Positions 13,191-23,437 of a stretch of 64,000 nucleotides of DNA are shown piece by piece (position 1 is the stretch's first letter; each line of letters begins with the position of its first letter). Source of the stretch: Torreya grandis (taxonomy: Eukaryota > Streptophyta > Pinopsida > Cupressales > Taxaceae). A program made the translations under genes and the position numbers. The notes beneath the pieces are model-generated. The model ran no database searches and was not told the origin of the DNA. It worked only from the letters and a program-made list of their open reading frames with translations. The stretch spans positions 1,054,001 to 1,118,000 of the forward strand of contig JARHVA010002371.1 in NCBI GenBank assembly GCA_037957365.1. The letters are read 5' to 3'.

Positions 13191-15520
13191 TATTTTATTA
13201 GTTCTATTTCTAATGTCAAGTAATCCAACCCAATGTTCACATTATGTGTATGTTCAAAAAGATCTAAAATATCTGAAATAGTCTTGTGGTAGCTAGACTC
13301 TTGTCTGCTTGTTTAATAACATGTTTGTCCATGTTAGTCATTTTTTACACCAATATCATGGATTTGGGAATTTTATTTTATTTTAGTCTCAATATTCCAT
13401 CATGATCAAATCCCTCTTTGGAGGTATACTATCTACTTCATTCATCAATGTCTAATGATTCAAAAACACTAGTTCTCATAAATTTAATATTTTTTTGTTC
13501 ATCATTGAATACCTAAATGTTTTCAACATTTTTAGGAATAGAGGGGCATGGGATAAATTTCATAGAGAAATTTCATGATTTGGGATCATTTAATGGGAAC
13601 AAACTTGATGCTGAAGCTAAAATTGAATTTACAATTCTATTATGTTATTTGGGAATCACAATGATATTAAATGTATTAAAAGAATATACTAAATATTATG
13701 GTTTGCATTTATATTTTATAGTTATGAGAACTTGAATTATAATTTTCTTATAAGTTGATTATCATGAGTTCATAATTACCAAACATTTTTAAATAATTTT
13801 AATTTTTGTAAAGCAAATTGGAATCCTAGGATCCTAGCCTCATACTCAGTTAGTTGTTTGTACATATTTTAACATAATTTGGATAAATGGGTTTGATTAG
13901 TATTATTTAATATATAACTTTGAAATGGAATTCAAAATATAAGATATGGCTCTTAAACATACATATGAATTTAAATGATTGATAATTGACTCTTCTGATT
14001 TGGTAAGGGCATGTACTAAAAAATGAAAAATACTAAAGAGATCATGATACTTAGATATATCATGATACTTAGATTTTATGGTTGAATGTCTGACTATGAA
14101 TATGTTCTAAAATTAGAAATCAATGATAAGTAATTATGTGGTTCACTTGGTTCAATAATTGATTTACTATATGTGTTGGGTTGGTTATACAATATCAAGT
14201 TAGTATTGTAGGTTGATACTAACCTACAGGTTTTAACTAACCTATATAAAATGGTAGCATAGTGAGTATATGGTCACCTACAATTTTATATTCTTGCTTT
14301 GTGTTTGGGATCCCAAACCTTGATGCCACACATATCTAAAAATCAACCTTATTTTACTTGAAATCCCTAGATGTGTTTGTGAGGGATAGAAACCTACAAA
14401 ATTAGTGGAAGTATAATGGGATACATTGAATCTAATCACCCCCATCTATTGATTGAATATTTGCTATGTATCTAAGGATGGAAATCAATCCATATGTAGT
14501 TATCCCAAATAGTGTGATTTTGTAATTATGCTCCTTCGCTATATGAATGCAACTAATTATTAACTTTGTTGCTTGGAAATGATTTCTTTGACCTAGATTT
14601 TGAGTGCTTGAAACTTGTATTATGATTTATCCTAGTGAAGAATATTCAAATTGGGAATAATAGGGCATATTTTATCAATGTGGAATAGTGTATAGATGTG
14701 CAATAGATAAATTCCAAATGGTTTTTAAATGAAACCTTGATTTGTTTAAATATGGATCCTTTTGAATAATTCCTCATGTCACCAACACATTATGCTTAAG
14801 GGCTGACATTAAGGATAGGTTTTATTTTATAAAAAAAAATTGCTAGGAGTGGGATGGTTCTGACCAACTAAGTTGTTAGTGACTACCGATAAAAACCATA
14901 CTCTCAGAACTTACCCATGTACAAGTGGATTTATTTGAGAGTTTAGATATGTTTGTGAAATATATTTAGAATGTTTGAAATAAATATTTAGGTTCACATA
15001 TGTGCATGAAAACAAAATGAAAGGGTTGACTCATAATATAGCATAAACATAGCAGAGGATGGTGAATTAGGACCTTGTTTACATGCTAAATTCATGCATG
15101 GTAAATGTGTGTCAAGATTGTCATTGTCAAGTACTAAAGGCCATATTTTAATATCTACAAATTTATACCTTTCATTATATTGATGATTCATCTAAAGTAA
15201 AAGGATAAATTATACATGAGTATATACAACACACTTTAATTTTTTTAGATATAGTTGTGAATGTGTAGTTGTGCTCTGTAAAACCCTAAAATGGGAATGA
15301 AGTGGTCAATGAACATATGTGAAATATAAAATCTGACAATTGAAAGAGTAAGGTTTAGACTAAACCTATATGGTAGTGCAAACCATGTTGTCTTCATATA
15401 TTATTAGAGATGATACTTCCTCATTGAAGCATTGGAGAGTTGGGAGTGATCATACCCAAAAATTATGTAACTATCAATGATATAGAATTATAAAGGAAAT
15501 ATACCCCAACCCTCATGAAT
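13191..15520. other. No recognisable gene left of the large gypsy element
   Basis: The open frames at 13517-13735 (+) and 14994-15191 (-) carry no motif. A doubled 18-bp unit (ATCATGATACTTAGATAT) lies at about 14041-14076 and an alternative hairpin at 14199-14227. This sequence was once contiguous with 36,785 onward, before the gypsy insertion. Confidence 0.5.
14199..14227. other. Two overlapping, mutually exclusive hairpins
   Basis: GTTAGTAT (14199-14206) can pair with ATACTAAC (14216-14223) across a 9-nt loop. Alternatively GTAGGTT (14208-14214) can pair with AACCTAC (14221-14227) across a 6-nt loop. Both stems are perfect and share bases, so only one can form at a time. Function unknown. 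Confidence 0.6.
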
Positions 15521-15525
15521 GTGGG
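15521..15525. repeat. Target-site duplication GTGGG (left copy)
   Basis: GTGGG directly precedes the left LTR and recurs at 36780-36784 directly after the right LTR. This 5-bp match fixes the ends of the 21.3-kb gypsy element. Confidence 0.85.
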
Positions 15526-16689
15526 TGTGAACTAAAAATTTGACTAAGAAGAGGTGATTAGTGTTGTGTTAATGAATGAAACCAAATCAAAAACACATTA
15601 AACTAAAATCTTAATGCCTAGTTACTAGGGTGAGCTTAATAACAAAAAACAAATGACAAACACAACTAAAAAGTAAGAAAAAACAAGAATCCTTCACCTT
15701 CCTTGGATGCTCCAAATGCTTTTGTAGTAGTGGCTTGCTCAGTTTATGCTCATGAAGTTCTTGTCAATGGAAGTTTGGCTACCTCCATCTCTCCTTGGCA
15801 CCTTTGGCTTTGGCTAAGAATTAATTTATCATGGTAACACTAGTTTTCATGAAGCTTTTAAAACCAATCCTAAATTATAACTTTGCACAAATTAAGCTTT
15901 TGAAATGATGTTCATAGCCTCTCTATTTATAGATTCTTGAGATTGATCAGAATCAATCTAAACCATCCATCTCAAGATTGAGATGTGTAGCTAAGGATTA
16001 ATCCTATTTTATAATTAAAATTGATAAATAGGATCATCAATATTTGGGATAGAGGAACAATTAAGAGGCATGGAGGGATTTCATGAGGAATGGGAGGCAT
16101 GAATCTTGATATTTATGGCATTCATGGCCTCGAGATGTCTTCCCAAGAAATGAGGTCACCTAATGATGTAGATATTTAATATTCATTTCTAAAAAAAAGT
16201 CTTCAACAAGTTTCCATGGAATTATTAATTAGGCCTTGATTTGGATTAATTAACTCTTAATCATGTTTAAGCACTTTGTGCACAAATTACTCAAATTGAT
16301 CAGAATGTCTTGTTATTGGTCTAAAATTTGACTGGATTGAAATTAGAATGTGATGTTAGATATGTTAGATCCATTATCCCATTTAATATGTTACCAACAC
16401 CAAATAATAAAGGCATGTGTCTCATGCAAGTGATTTGATAAGAAAGAGCAATCTAGAGCACTAAGGTGCAAAATTGACATTTTGACTCGAAATGAACTGA
16501 TCAAAGTTAGCTAGCCCATAAATTGCACTACCTCATTTAATGATACTCTAGCCAAAATTGGCACTTGAATATTTTAGTTTCACATATTTTAGTGTGTTTT
16601 AGTGTTTTTAGGCCAAATTGTGAGCTTTAGGTGGAAATTGGTTAAAAGCCTAATTGGAGGTTATTGGTGGCTAGATTTAGGTGTCTATA
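15526..16689 (-). repeat. 3' LTR of the 21-kb gypsy element
   Basis: 1,164 bp, matching 35620-36779 along its whole length with small indels. In element orientation it starts TATAGACACC and ends CACA. A TATAAATAG box on the minus strand lies at 15922-15930. The right edge abuts the polypurine tract. Confidence 0.88.
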
Positions 16690-16700
16690 GCTTTCCCCTA
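16690..16700 (-). promoter_or_regulatory. Polypurine tract of the 21-kb gypsy element
   Basis: On the minus strand AGGGGAAAGC sits directly before the LTR start TATAGACACC. This is where plus-strand DNA synthesis is primed in LTR elements. Confidence 0.75.
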
Positions 16701-16963
16701 TTTGGGAAGGCATTACAAGCTATACGCATAGTAACATATTCTCAAAGAATGAAAAGGTCCTGTATGCCTACAATTGTAATGATGATAAACTAACTGTATG
16801 ATGCCCCCTCGAGGGAATGGTTGGCACAAGCAAGTCGGTAAATGATCCCTTAAAAAGAAAGAAGAAAAATGAGGGGACCAAAGAAAGGAAAGATGATGGG
16901 ATAAAAACATAATGCTATTGAAAAATTAGTCAAAATCATTAAGAATGCAAGTGGGATGGTGTA

Positions 16964-18616
16964 CAATAGTTTTCCCAAAGGTGGTTATAAGCATTATACC
17001 CTGATAATGGCAACACAATATGATTACACAATGATTTTCCCAAAGGTGGTTATAATCATTGAGAAGATGGAGCTACCCCAGTTAGAATAAAAAAATAAGA
17101 TAATAACATGCCCCTATATGGGTATAAAAAGTAAAGTGGTAACAACACAATGATTTGCCCAAAGGTGGTTATAATCATTGAGAAATGTAGGTGGGACAGT
17201 GTGCAATGATTTGCCCATAGGCAGTTATAATCATTAGATCTCAATTATGGAAAACAAGATATTTTGGTCAATGATGATGACTACTTAACACAGGGGGTAA
17301 TGATGAATTGGAATAACCTACTAGTAGGGAGATGCTCATCTAAACCAATAAAGGTTGAAATTCTTTCATGGTTAATTACTCTATTTGGGATATGATTGGG
17401 AGTGAATCGAGATGTTGGTGCCGAAGAGATGCCACCATTATTGAATAGACTTCTTGAATATGAGGTCTGTGATAGCACGTATCAGTAGGCATCATGGTAT
17501 AACATCATGAGAACTTGGCTGCATATGTATAAGGACTGAATCCTGTAATCCAATACTCAATAGAAAACAATACACCAAATAATAGAAACCATGATGACAA
17601 TGTAATCATATGAATATGGATAGATTCAAGTGTAAGTGTGGGAAAGGAATTACCCAATGAATACACATAAAATAAATCAAGGAAATAGTGTTAAAAGTAA
17701 ACAAACAAGCACACAAACAAAATAATAAAGAAACAAACAAAGAAACACTCAAAATAAACCATATGAACATTGCCCCTAGAAAATAGGTGACAACTTAACA
17801 AATAAACAAAATGGGGGAATAGAAGACAAGGAAGGGGGTGATCGAGTTGTCTCTATATGCACTAGGAAAGTGGATGCCCCCTATATAGTTCCATGGATGT
17901 AATATCTAATAAAAACTTTAGGCTAAATTTAGTTCTCCTAAGGAATGGGAAGAAAAATGATAACTGGTGAAAACAAACAAAATGGATGCAATAGAAGAAT
18001 AGGAATAGTTTTGAAAAATGACAAGTGCATGAGAGAAAAGGCCAAAGAGGATTGGGAAACTAAGTGACAAGTGGTTTTCTTGAAACTTAGTAAGGGTTTC
18101 TAAAATCCTTAAGGCAAAGAAGTGGTCCATGTTTTTGTTAATCTTTTCTAACATTTTTATAAATGTTTTTGGAATTGTTTTAGGGTATCTCAACTCAATC
18201 GAGAATGAAGAGACACTAAATGTTTTAAGCTGGAAAAATGATGAGAGCATTCAAACATAGGTTGCTCATAAAATGATGAGAGCATTCAAACTTAGGTTGC
18301 TCACAAAATGGCAAGAGCATTCAAACTTAGGTTGCTTTTAAAACGGTAAGAGCATGGCTTAGGTAGTCCCAAAGTAAGACCTCAAGTCACTATAATTCCA
18401 CCTTGCATCAAAATAATTTGACTAGTGTAGAAATTAATTCAAACAAAACATGCATAGTTGGTAAAAAGGCATATTATGGCATAAGAAGTGGCAAGTTGGT
18501 ATGTCAAGACTTGAGAAACAAATGTTTCCCCTAGTTTTCCCATAGGTGGTTATAACTAGGACACAATGACATAGGTCAATGGTACTAATTTTCTTGAAAG
18601 TGGTTATAATTATTAG
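16964..18616. repeat. Dispersed hairpin family with shared loop core
   Basis: Six copies share a core like TTTKCCCAAAGGTGGTTATAA: 16964-16997, 17029-17061, 17148-17180, 17204-17235, 18530-18560 and 18585-18616. In the second and third copies the core is enclosed by an exact 8-bp stem, CAATGATT with AATCATTG. At 18530-18560 the stem is CCTAGTT with AACTAGG, and at 18585-18616 it is CTAAT with ATTAG. Both arms have changed while pairing is kept. The first copy has largely lost its stem. Confidence 0.75.
18235..18350. repeat. Tandem repeat, about 36-bp unit, 3.3 copies
   Basis: Units contain AGAGCATTCAAACTTAGG followed by TTGCT and an A-rich joint; the third and fourth copies are more diverged. 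It lies in the 3' non-coding part of the gypsy element. Confidence 0.8.
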
Positions 18617-18929
18617 AAAGAATAATGATAATAAAGGAATAACAAACAAAGGATGTAACTATCAAAACTGATGTCATACTACAAAATATGATCTCTATCT
18701 GAAGTACTTGAGACAATTGATGAAACTAATCAAATTCCTTGGTGCTAAAAATGCATAATGAATGGTAAAAACTAGTTCAAAAGGGATAGGATTTAGAACA
18801 CATTGGGTCGATAGGTCAGAAATGTAAAGTGGATAAAACTAAGAGGATGGATAAGAATGATATTTGTACAAAGAAAAATAGTGATAAAATGGCATAATTG
18901 AAATGGTCCTTATAGATAATACACCTTAG

Positions 18930-19166
18930 CACTCAAGCATAGTACCACTTAAGGTGAATAATATTCATTGGATCAGGAAGTTCATATCCATTTGGTATGG
19001 TAAGCCTATATGCCCTTGATCCATAGTCTATATTAATGATGAAAGGCCCTATCTAGTTTGGTTTGAATTTTCCTTTGTGTTTTTTCTCAGCCATGGTATT
19101 CTTTTAGTTTTATTTAAGAATAAGATCACCAAGTTCAAAGTTTATATTTTTGACACATTGATTATA
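18930..19166 (-). pseudogene. Integrase C-terminal segment of the 21-kb gypsy element
   Basis: In minus-strand order this continues the integrase interrupted by the nested element. It reads NFELGDLILK, then KHKGKFKPN, then GPFII, then IIHLKWYYA. This matches the C-terminal integrase pattern of Tat elements (a Gly-Asp-Leu-Val-Leu block, a Gly-Lys-Phe-x-Pro-x-Trp/Tyr-x-Gly-Pro block, and a final Lys-x-Tyr-Tyr-x). Its upstream 120 bp is repeated at the far side of the nested insertion. Two or more stops interrupt it. Confidence 0.65.
19047..19166. repeat. 120-bp host duplication flanking the nested element (left copy)
   Basis: Identical, by eye, to 24039-24158. It is integrase C-terminal sequence of the host gypsy, starting CCCTATCTAG and ending GATTATA. 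A normal LTR insertion would duplicate about 5 bp. Confidence 0.92.
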
Positions 19167-20558
19167 TGTAATATCCCCTACCAATAGGGATATATGAAAG
19201 ACACAAAACTATGATACCAAAGACCAAAGCTCTGATACCACTGTAATATCCCCTTCAATCAGGGAATATAGAAACATATAAAGCTCTGAACGAGATACAA
19301 TTTGCAGAATAGATTCAAATAAGCACACACAAATCACAGTATAATCTCTCAATAGCAAATAAAGATCTCATTACTTGTCCTTCTGGATGATTACACAATT
19401 GAGTCCCTGTTATACAAATAAAAGAATATTACAGATCTGGTCTTAAAAACCCTGAATTCATGCAAACTGGGAAATAACTTGCAATTCTGGAAGTCTCGGC
19501 CTTTCTGTGTCGACACACAGTCGCCGTCGTCGGTCGATATATCGCCGACGTCGGTATCTGTCGGTCGGCTTTCTGCCGACGTCGGTCTTCAGTCGACCGA
19601 TGTCGGTCACTGAAACCCTCTGTCTGCCGAGGTCGGTTCCTGCACTGATCTGTACGAACCTGTACGGACTTGGTACGGCCGCCAACCTGTCTCTTCTTAA
19701 CCCCTGATAGCTGAATAGCCTGATCTCACGAATATAGATTCTAACACAAGATCTATCTCCGTATAACTTATTAGATCAAAACTAAATAAAGAAAATACCT
19801 GGAAAGCTCTGTGATAAACTTCTGTGTGAAGTTATCTCTCAACCCTGGAATTCTGTGATAACTTCTGGATGAAGCTATCTCTCAAATATGTATCTCTGTG
19901 ATAACTTCTGGATGAAGCTATCTCTCAATTTGGCAATAAATCAGCTGATATCTCACAGCCTCTAAATCACACACAATGAAGAGGGAACGTTCTCCACTGC
20001 AATGGAATCCTGGAACCCTTGGCTCAGTCTTCACAGAAGAATTTCTTCAATTTTTCAATAATCAATAATCTATGCATCATCATAATGGCCTCCATGTGAA
20101 ACCCTTATACCCTCAAAAGATATGCTTGCCCTAATTAGGGTTTTCTTAAATTAGCATTAGGGTTTCTAATTTAAAATTAGAGCAAATAATTAATAATTAA
20201 TAATTAATTATTAATGAGACCAAATAATTAATATTTGATTAAATCAATCAAATATTAATATCTCCCTCAATATACGTCAGATCCTCGAACCGATCAAAGC
20301 AGGTGAATTAGGGAGTGATTCTACACATGACCATACCAAAATAAGACCACTCCACTGCATGTCAAATATCCCTAAAAAGTAGGAGCTCAGGCCAAATGTG
20401 TCTGAAATACCCTGAATGAAAATCAAATGTAGAAATCCTGTGAATCAAAGTCGAGCCAAGCTCCATTATGACCCTCTATCCATCATATTAGCCTACGAAG
20501 GTCGTATAATAGGCCAATCATCAAATCTGTCAATGTCCATGAAAAAGGGGACATGACA
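19167..20558 (-). repeat. 3' LTR of the nested element
   Basis: 1,392 bp, nearly identical to 22046-23437. In element orientation it begins TGTCATGTCCCC and ends GGGGATATTACA, giving TG...CA ends. A second, older LTR end plus primer-site sequence is embedded in its last 75 bp. Confidence 0.88.
19510..19640. repeat. CpG-rich GACGTC palindrome array in the nested LTR
   Basis: Within 130 bp there are two GCCGACGTCGGT palindromes and several relatives (GTCGGTC, ACCGATGTCGG, CGAGGTCGG). This is the most CpG-dense stretch I noticed in an otherwise AT-rich window. The same array recurs at about 22389-22519 in the other LTR. GACGTC is the core of CRE-type bZIP sites in general; binding here is only a possibility. 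Confidence 0.75.
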
Positions 20559-21807
20559 ATCCGCCCCTCCGAAAATTGCTTGTCCCCAAGCAATCTCGGA
20601 ACAATGAACTACTCGATCCACCTGGATCCCAAATGTAGTTATGTTCTGCACTATTGTGAATCAATGCAAGTACCTGCAACATCATCAGAAGTAAAACAAA
20701 GAGGAACCCATAATCAAATTGGCGAACACAACTCAACCAATCTCTGAAATCATGACTGCCCTGGATGTGTCGATACTGTAGACTGTGTACTTGGCAACTG
20801 CAAATTCCATCTACAAAAGATGGTGCCAATCCATCCCCTAACTGATCTCTCTGTAAAGGCGGCACAACCAACTGTACCCCACTATCATCTGTATGAGAAT
20901 AATCAATATGGAGATTCCACTCCACTGGTATTCGAAACTCCTCAAAATCAGGTACTCCCAAATCCTGACTATGAGTGTGAGCCTCAACCACGTGGTCCTC
21001 ATCATCAGCTACAAAAACATACTCATCAGCAACACTCAATGTACTAACCTCTGAGTATACCTCCACACTCTGAATGCAAGCATCAGGCTCATCCTCACTG
21101 TCTAACACCTGTGCTAAACTCACCTGAAGACAAAGCTCATCCACAACATCCTCAACTACCCCTATCGGTGAAGATAATGCAGATAAATCATTACCTGAAG
21201 ATGTGTTAATATCACCCTGTACTGGATCTGCATAACTGTCAAACTCATCATGCAAGTGGCTGCATGTCATAGGGAAAGCACTACGATCCTTGGGCCTATT
21301 AATTAAATTCTTTAACCACATGTAAGCTCTAGGTGAGACATTTCTCCCTTTTGTCCAGACATACCATAAATCTTCTGCCAAGAGTTTGGAAATTTTATCC
21401 TCCTCCTCAAACAAGATTGTGAACATAATAGAGTGCATTGATGCCAATATATTGCTAGAATGAAACTCATCTAAAATATTCCAAAATATTTTAAACATCA
21501 TGCGAATTTCACCAATACAACCTACTAACATCATGACGTTTTCAAATCCATACCTTGCAAAGATTTCAAGTAATCTTGCCCTCTTAGAGAAATGAAGGTC
21601 TCTAATGTTATCCAACTTTTCAAAGCTCCTTACCATGGCATGAAATACCTCTCTCATAATCTGATCATCATTAAAATCAAAGCCAGCTATGATCCTCATG
21701 ATTTCACTAATACAAGAGAGAATTGCAAGTCTTACCACCTCATCATGATGTCTCAATAATCGGGGCTTCACCAACGAATCAAACGCTGGAGATAACGCTG
21801 TTTGCAT
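20530..21807 (-). CDS. 425-codon open frame: PDS5-like N-terminal part fused to an acidic region
   Basis: Starts at an ATG at 21807 and stays open to a stop 28 bp inside the LTR. Residues about 1-168 resemble the HEAT-repeat start of plant PDS5, the cohesin-associated factor: MQTALSPAFDSLVKP, LLRHHDEVVRL, SCISEIMRI, then FEKL, then SIMFTILFEEEDKISKLL. Residues about 190-300 are rich in Asp, Glu and Val and have no recognised match. The tail, ending LGTSNFRRGGLSCPL, overlaps the polypurine tract and LTR. The open frame is striking among so much decayed sequence, but the element is young, so openness alone does not show selection. It may be translated from element RNA or be passive cargo. In the partial second unit the same frame has a TAG stop at about 23755. 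Confidence 0.55.
   Translation of the reverse strand: MQTALSPAFDSLVKPRLLRHHDEVVRLAILSCISEIMRIIAGFDFNDDQIMREVFHAMVRSFEKLDNIRDLHFSKRARLLEIFARYGFENVMMLVGCIGEIRMMFKIFWNILDEFHSSNILASMHSIMFTILFEEEDKISKLLAEDLWYVWTKGRNVSPRAYMWLKNLINRPKDRSAFPMTCSHLHDEFDSYADPVQGDINTSSGNDLSALSSPIGVVEDVVDELCLQVSLAQVLDSEDEPDACIQSVEVYSEVSTLSVADEYVFVADDEDHVVEAHTHSQDLGVPDFEEFRIPVEWNLHIDYSHTDDSGVQLVVPPLQRDQLGDGLAPSFVDGICSCQVHSLQYRHIQGSHDFRDWLSCVRQFDYGFLFVLLLMMLQVLALIHNSAEHNYIWDPGGSSSSLFRDCLGTSNFRRGGLSCPLFHGH
20559..20574 (-). promoter_or_regulatory. Polypurine tract of the nested element
   Basis: Minus-strand TTCGGAGGGGCGGAT lies immediately before the LTR start TGTCATG. A copy occurs at 23438-23453 in the partial second unit. 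Confidence 0.75.
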
Positions 21808-21960
21808 CTCATAAGAATTTGACTGCTCAATCTTGCTTAAGTAAATTTCTAACTCCTCCAGAGTTTGTAGAATGTCATCTCTTGCTGTAATGGATGTTCT
21901 AACTTCTTCTTTGCATTGTGCACTCTTTCTACCAAATCTTTGACACCTGGTAGTGCCATG
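21300..21960 (-). pseudogene. Captured PDS5-like gene fragment (spliced)
   Basis: Similarity to PDS5 extends upstream of the ATG at 21807. In the neighbouring frame the sequence reads DDILQTLEELEIYLSKIEQS, fitting the helix before the 'SM..AL.P' block of plant PDS5 proteins. Further up, MALPGVKDLVERVHNAKKKL lies in another frame, so a single-base frameshift separates the two at about 21895. No intron-like interruption is visible over about 650 bp, although plant PDS5 genes are usually multi-exon. This suggests capture through an mRNA. PDS5 normally binds cohesin and controls its loading and release; this fragment covers only a small N-terminal part and lacks most of the HEAT array. The identification is from sequence pattern recognition and needs a search. 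Confidence 0.65.
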
Positions 21961-22032
21961 CTGATACCCAAACTACCCAACAGGATGGCAAGACATTAGC
22001 TCTGATGTGCCCAACAGGATGGCAGGAATTTA

Positions 22033-22044
22033 GCTCTGATACCA
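22033..22044 (-). promoter_or_regulatory. Primer binding site (iMet type) of the nested element
   Basis: Minus-strand TGGTATCAGAGC, the usual plant initiator-Met tRNA complement, lies one base from the LTR end at 22046. Confidence 0.8.
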
Positions 22045-22045
22045 C

Positions 22046-23437
22046 TGTGATATCCCCTACCAATAGGGATATATGAAAGACACAAAACTATGATACCAAA
22101 GACCAAAGCTCTGATACCACTGTAATATCCCCTTCAATCAGGGAATATAGAAACATATAAAGCTCTGAACGAGATACAATTTGCAGAATAGATTCAAATA
22201 AGCACACACAAATCACAGTATAATCTCTCAATAGCAAATAAGGATCTCATTACTTGTCCTTCTGGATGATTACACAATTGAGTCCCTGTTATACAAATAA
22301 AAGAATATTACAGATCTGGTCTTAAAAACCCTGAATTCATGCAAACTGGGAAATAACTTGCAATTCTGGAAGTCTCGGCCTTTCTGTGTCGACACACAGT
22401 CGCCGTCGTCGGTCGATATATCGCCGACGTCGGTATCTGTCGGTCGGCTTTCTGCCGACGTCGGTCTTCAGTCGACCGATGTCGGTCACTGAAACCCTCT
22501 GTCTGCCGAGGTCGGTTCCTGCACTGATCTGTACGAACCTGTACGGACTTGGTACGGCCGCCAACCTGTCTCTTCTTAACCCCTGATAGCTGAATAGCCT
22601 GATCTCACGAATATAGATTCTAACACAAGATCTATCTCTGTATAACTTATTAGATCAAAACTAAATAAAGAAAATACCTGGAAAGCTCTGTGATAAACTT
22701 CTGTGTGAAGTTATCTCTCAACCCTGGAATTCTGTGATAACTTCTGGATGAAGCTATCTCTCAAATATGTATCTCTGTGATAACTTCTGGATGAAGCTAT
22801 CTCTCAATTTGGCAATAAATCAGCTGATATCTCACAGCCTCTAAATCACACACAATGAAGAGGGAACGTTCTCCACTGCAATGGAATCCTGGAACCCTTG
22901 GCTCAGTCTTCACAGAAGAATTTCTTCAATTTTTCAATAATCAATAATCTATGCATCATCATAATGGCCTCCATGTGAAACCCTTATACCCTCAAAAGAT
23001 ATGCTTGCCCTAATTAGGGTTTTCTTAAATTAGCATTAGGGTTTCTAATTTAAAATTAGAGCAAATAATTAATAATTAATAATTAATTATTAATGAGACC
23101 AAATAATTAATATTTGATTAAATCAATCAAATATTAATATCTCCCTCAATATACGTCAGATCCTCGAACCGATCAAAGCAGGTGAATTAGGGAGTGATTC
23201 TGCACATGACCATACCAAAATAAGACCGCTCCACTGCATGTCAAATATCCCTAAAAAGTAGGAGCTCAGGCCAAATGTGTCTGAAATACCCTGAATGAAA
23301 ATCAAATGTAGAAATCCTGTGAATCAAAGTCGAGCCAAGCTCCATTATGACCCTCTATCCATCATATTAGCCTACGAAGGTCGTATAATAGGCCAATCAT
23401 CAAATCTGTCAATGTCCATGAAAAAGGGGACATGACA
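22046..23437 (-). repeat. 5' LTR of the nested element
   Basis: Offset from the other LTR by exactly 2,879 bp. I counted about half a dozen differences by eye, all transitions (for example TGTAAT against TGTGAT at the edge). Confidence 0.88.
22099..22119 (-). promoter_or_regulatory. Second primer-site and LTR-end motif embedded inside the LTR
   Basis: A second TGGTATCAGAGC, again one base from a TGTAATATCCCC-type LTR end, lies 75 bp inside the LTR; its twin is at 19220-19240. The LTR thus ends twice: once at the real boundary and once as a buried older boundary. Confidence 0.75.

Larger units (their letters stand above)
16701..18929 (-). other. 3' non-coding region of the gypsy element
   Basis: Lies between the integrase end and the polypurine tract. 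It carries the hairpin family (16964-18616) and a 36-bp tandem repeat (18235-18350). Open frames such as 17918-18250 (-) have no recognised motif. No envelope-like or other accessory gene could be identified. Confidence 0.6.

Noticed and set aside
19458..19707. Arg-rich open frames on both strands of the nested LTR
   Set aside because: They are caused by the CpG-rich GACGTC array and appear identically in both LTRs; no domain.
20530..21807. A functional host PDS5 gene
   Set aside because: The similarity covers only a short N-terminal part, has an upstream frameshift, lacks introns and is enclosed by LTRs, so it is element cargo.
22033..22044. tRNA gene
   Set aside because: The TGGTATCAGAGC sequences are primer sites of LTR elements; no cloverleaf surrounds them.
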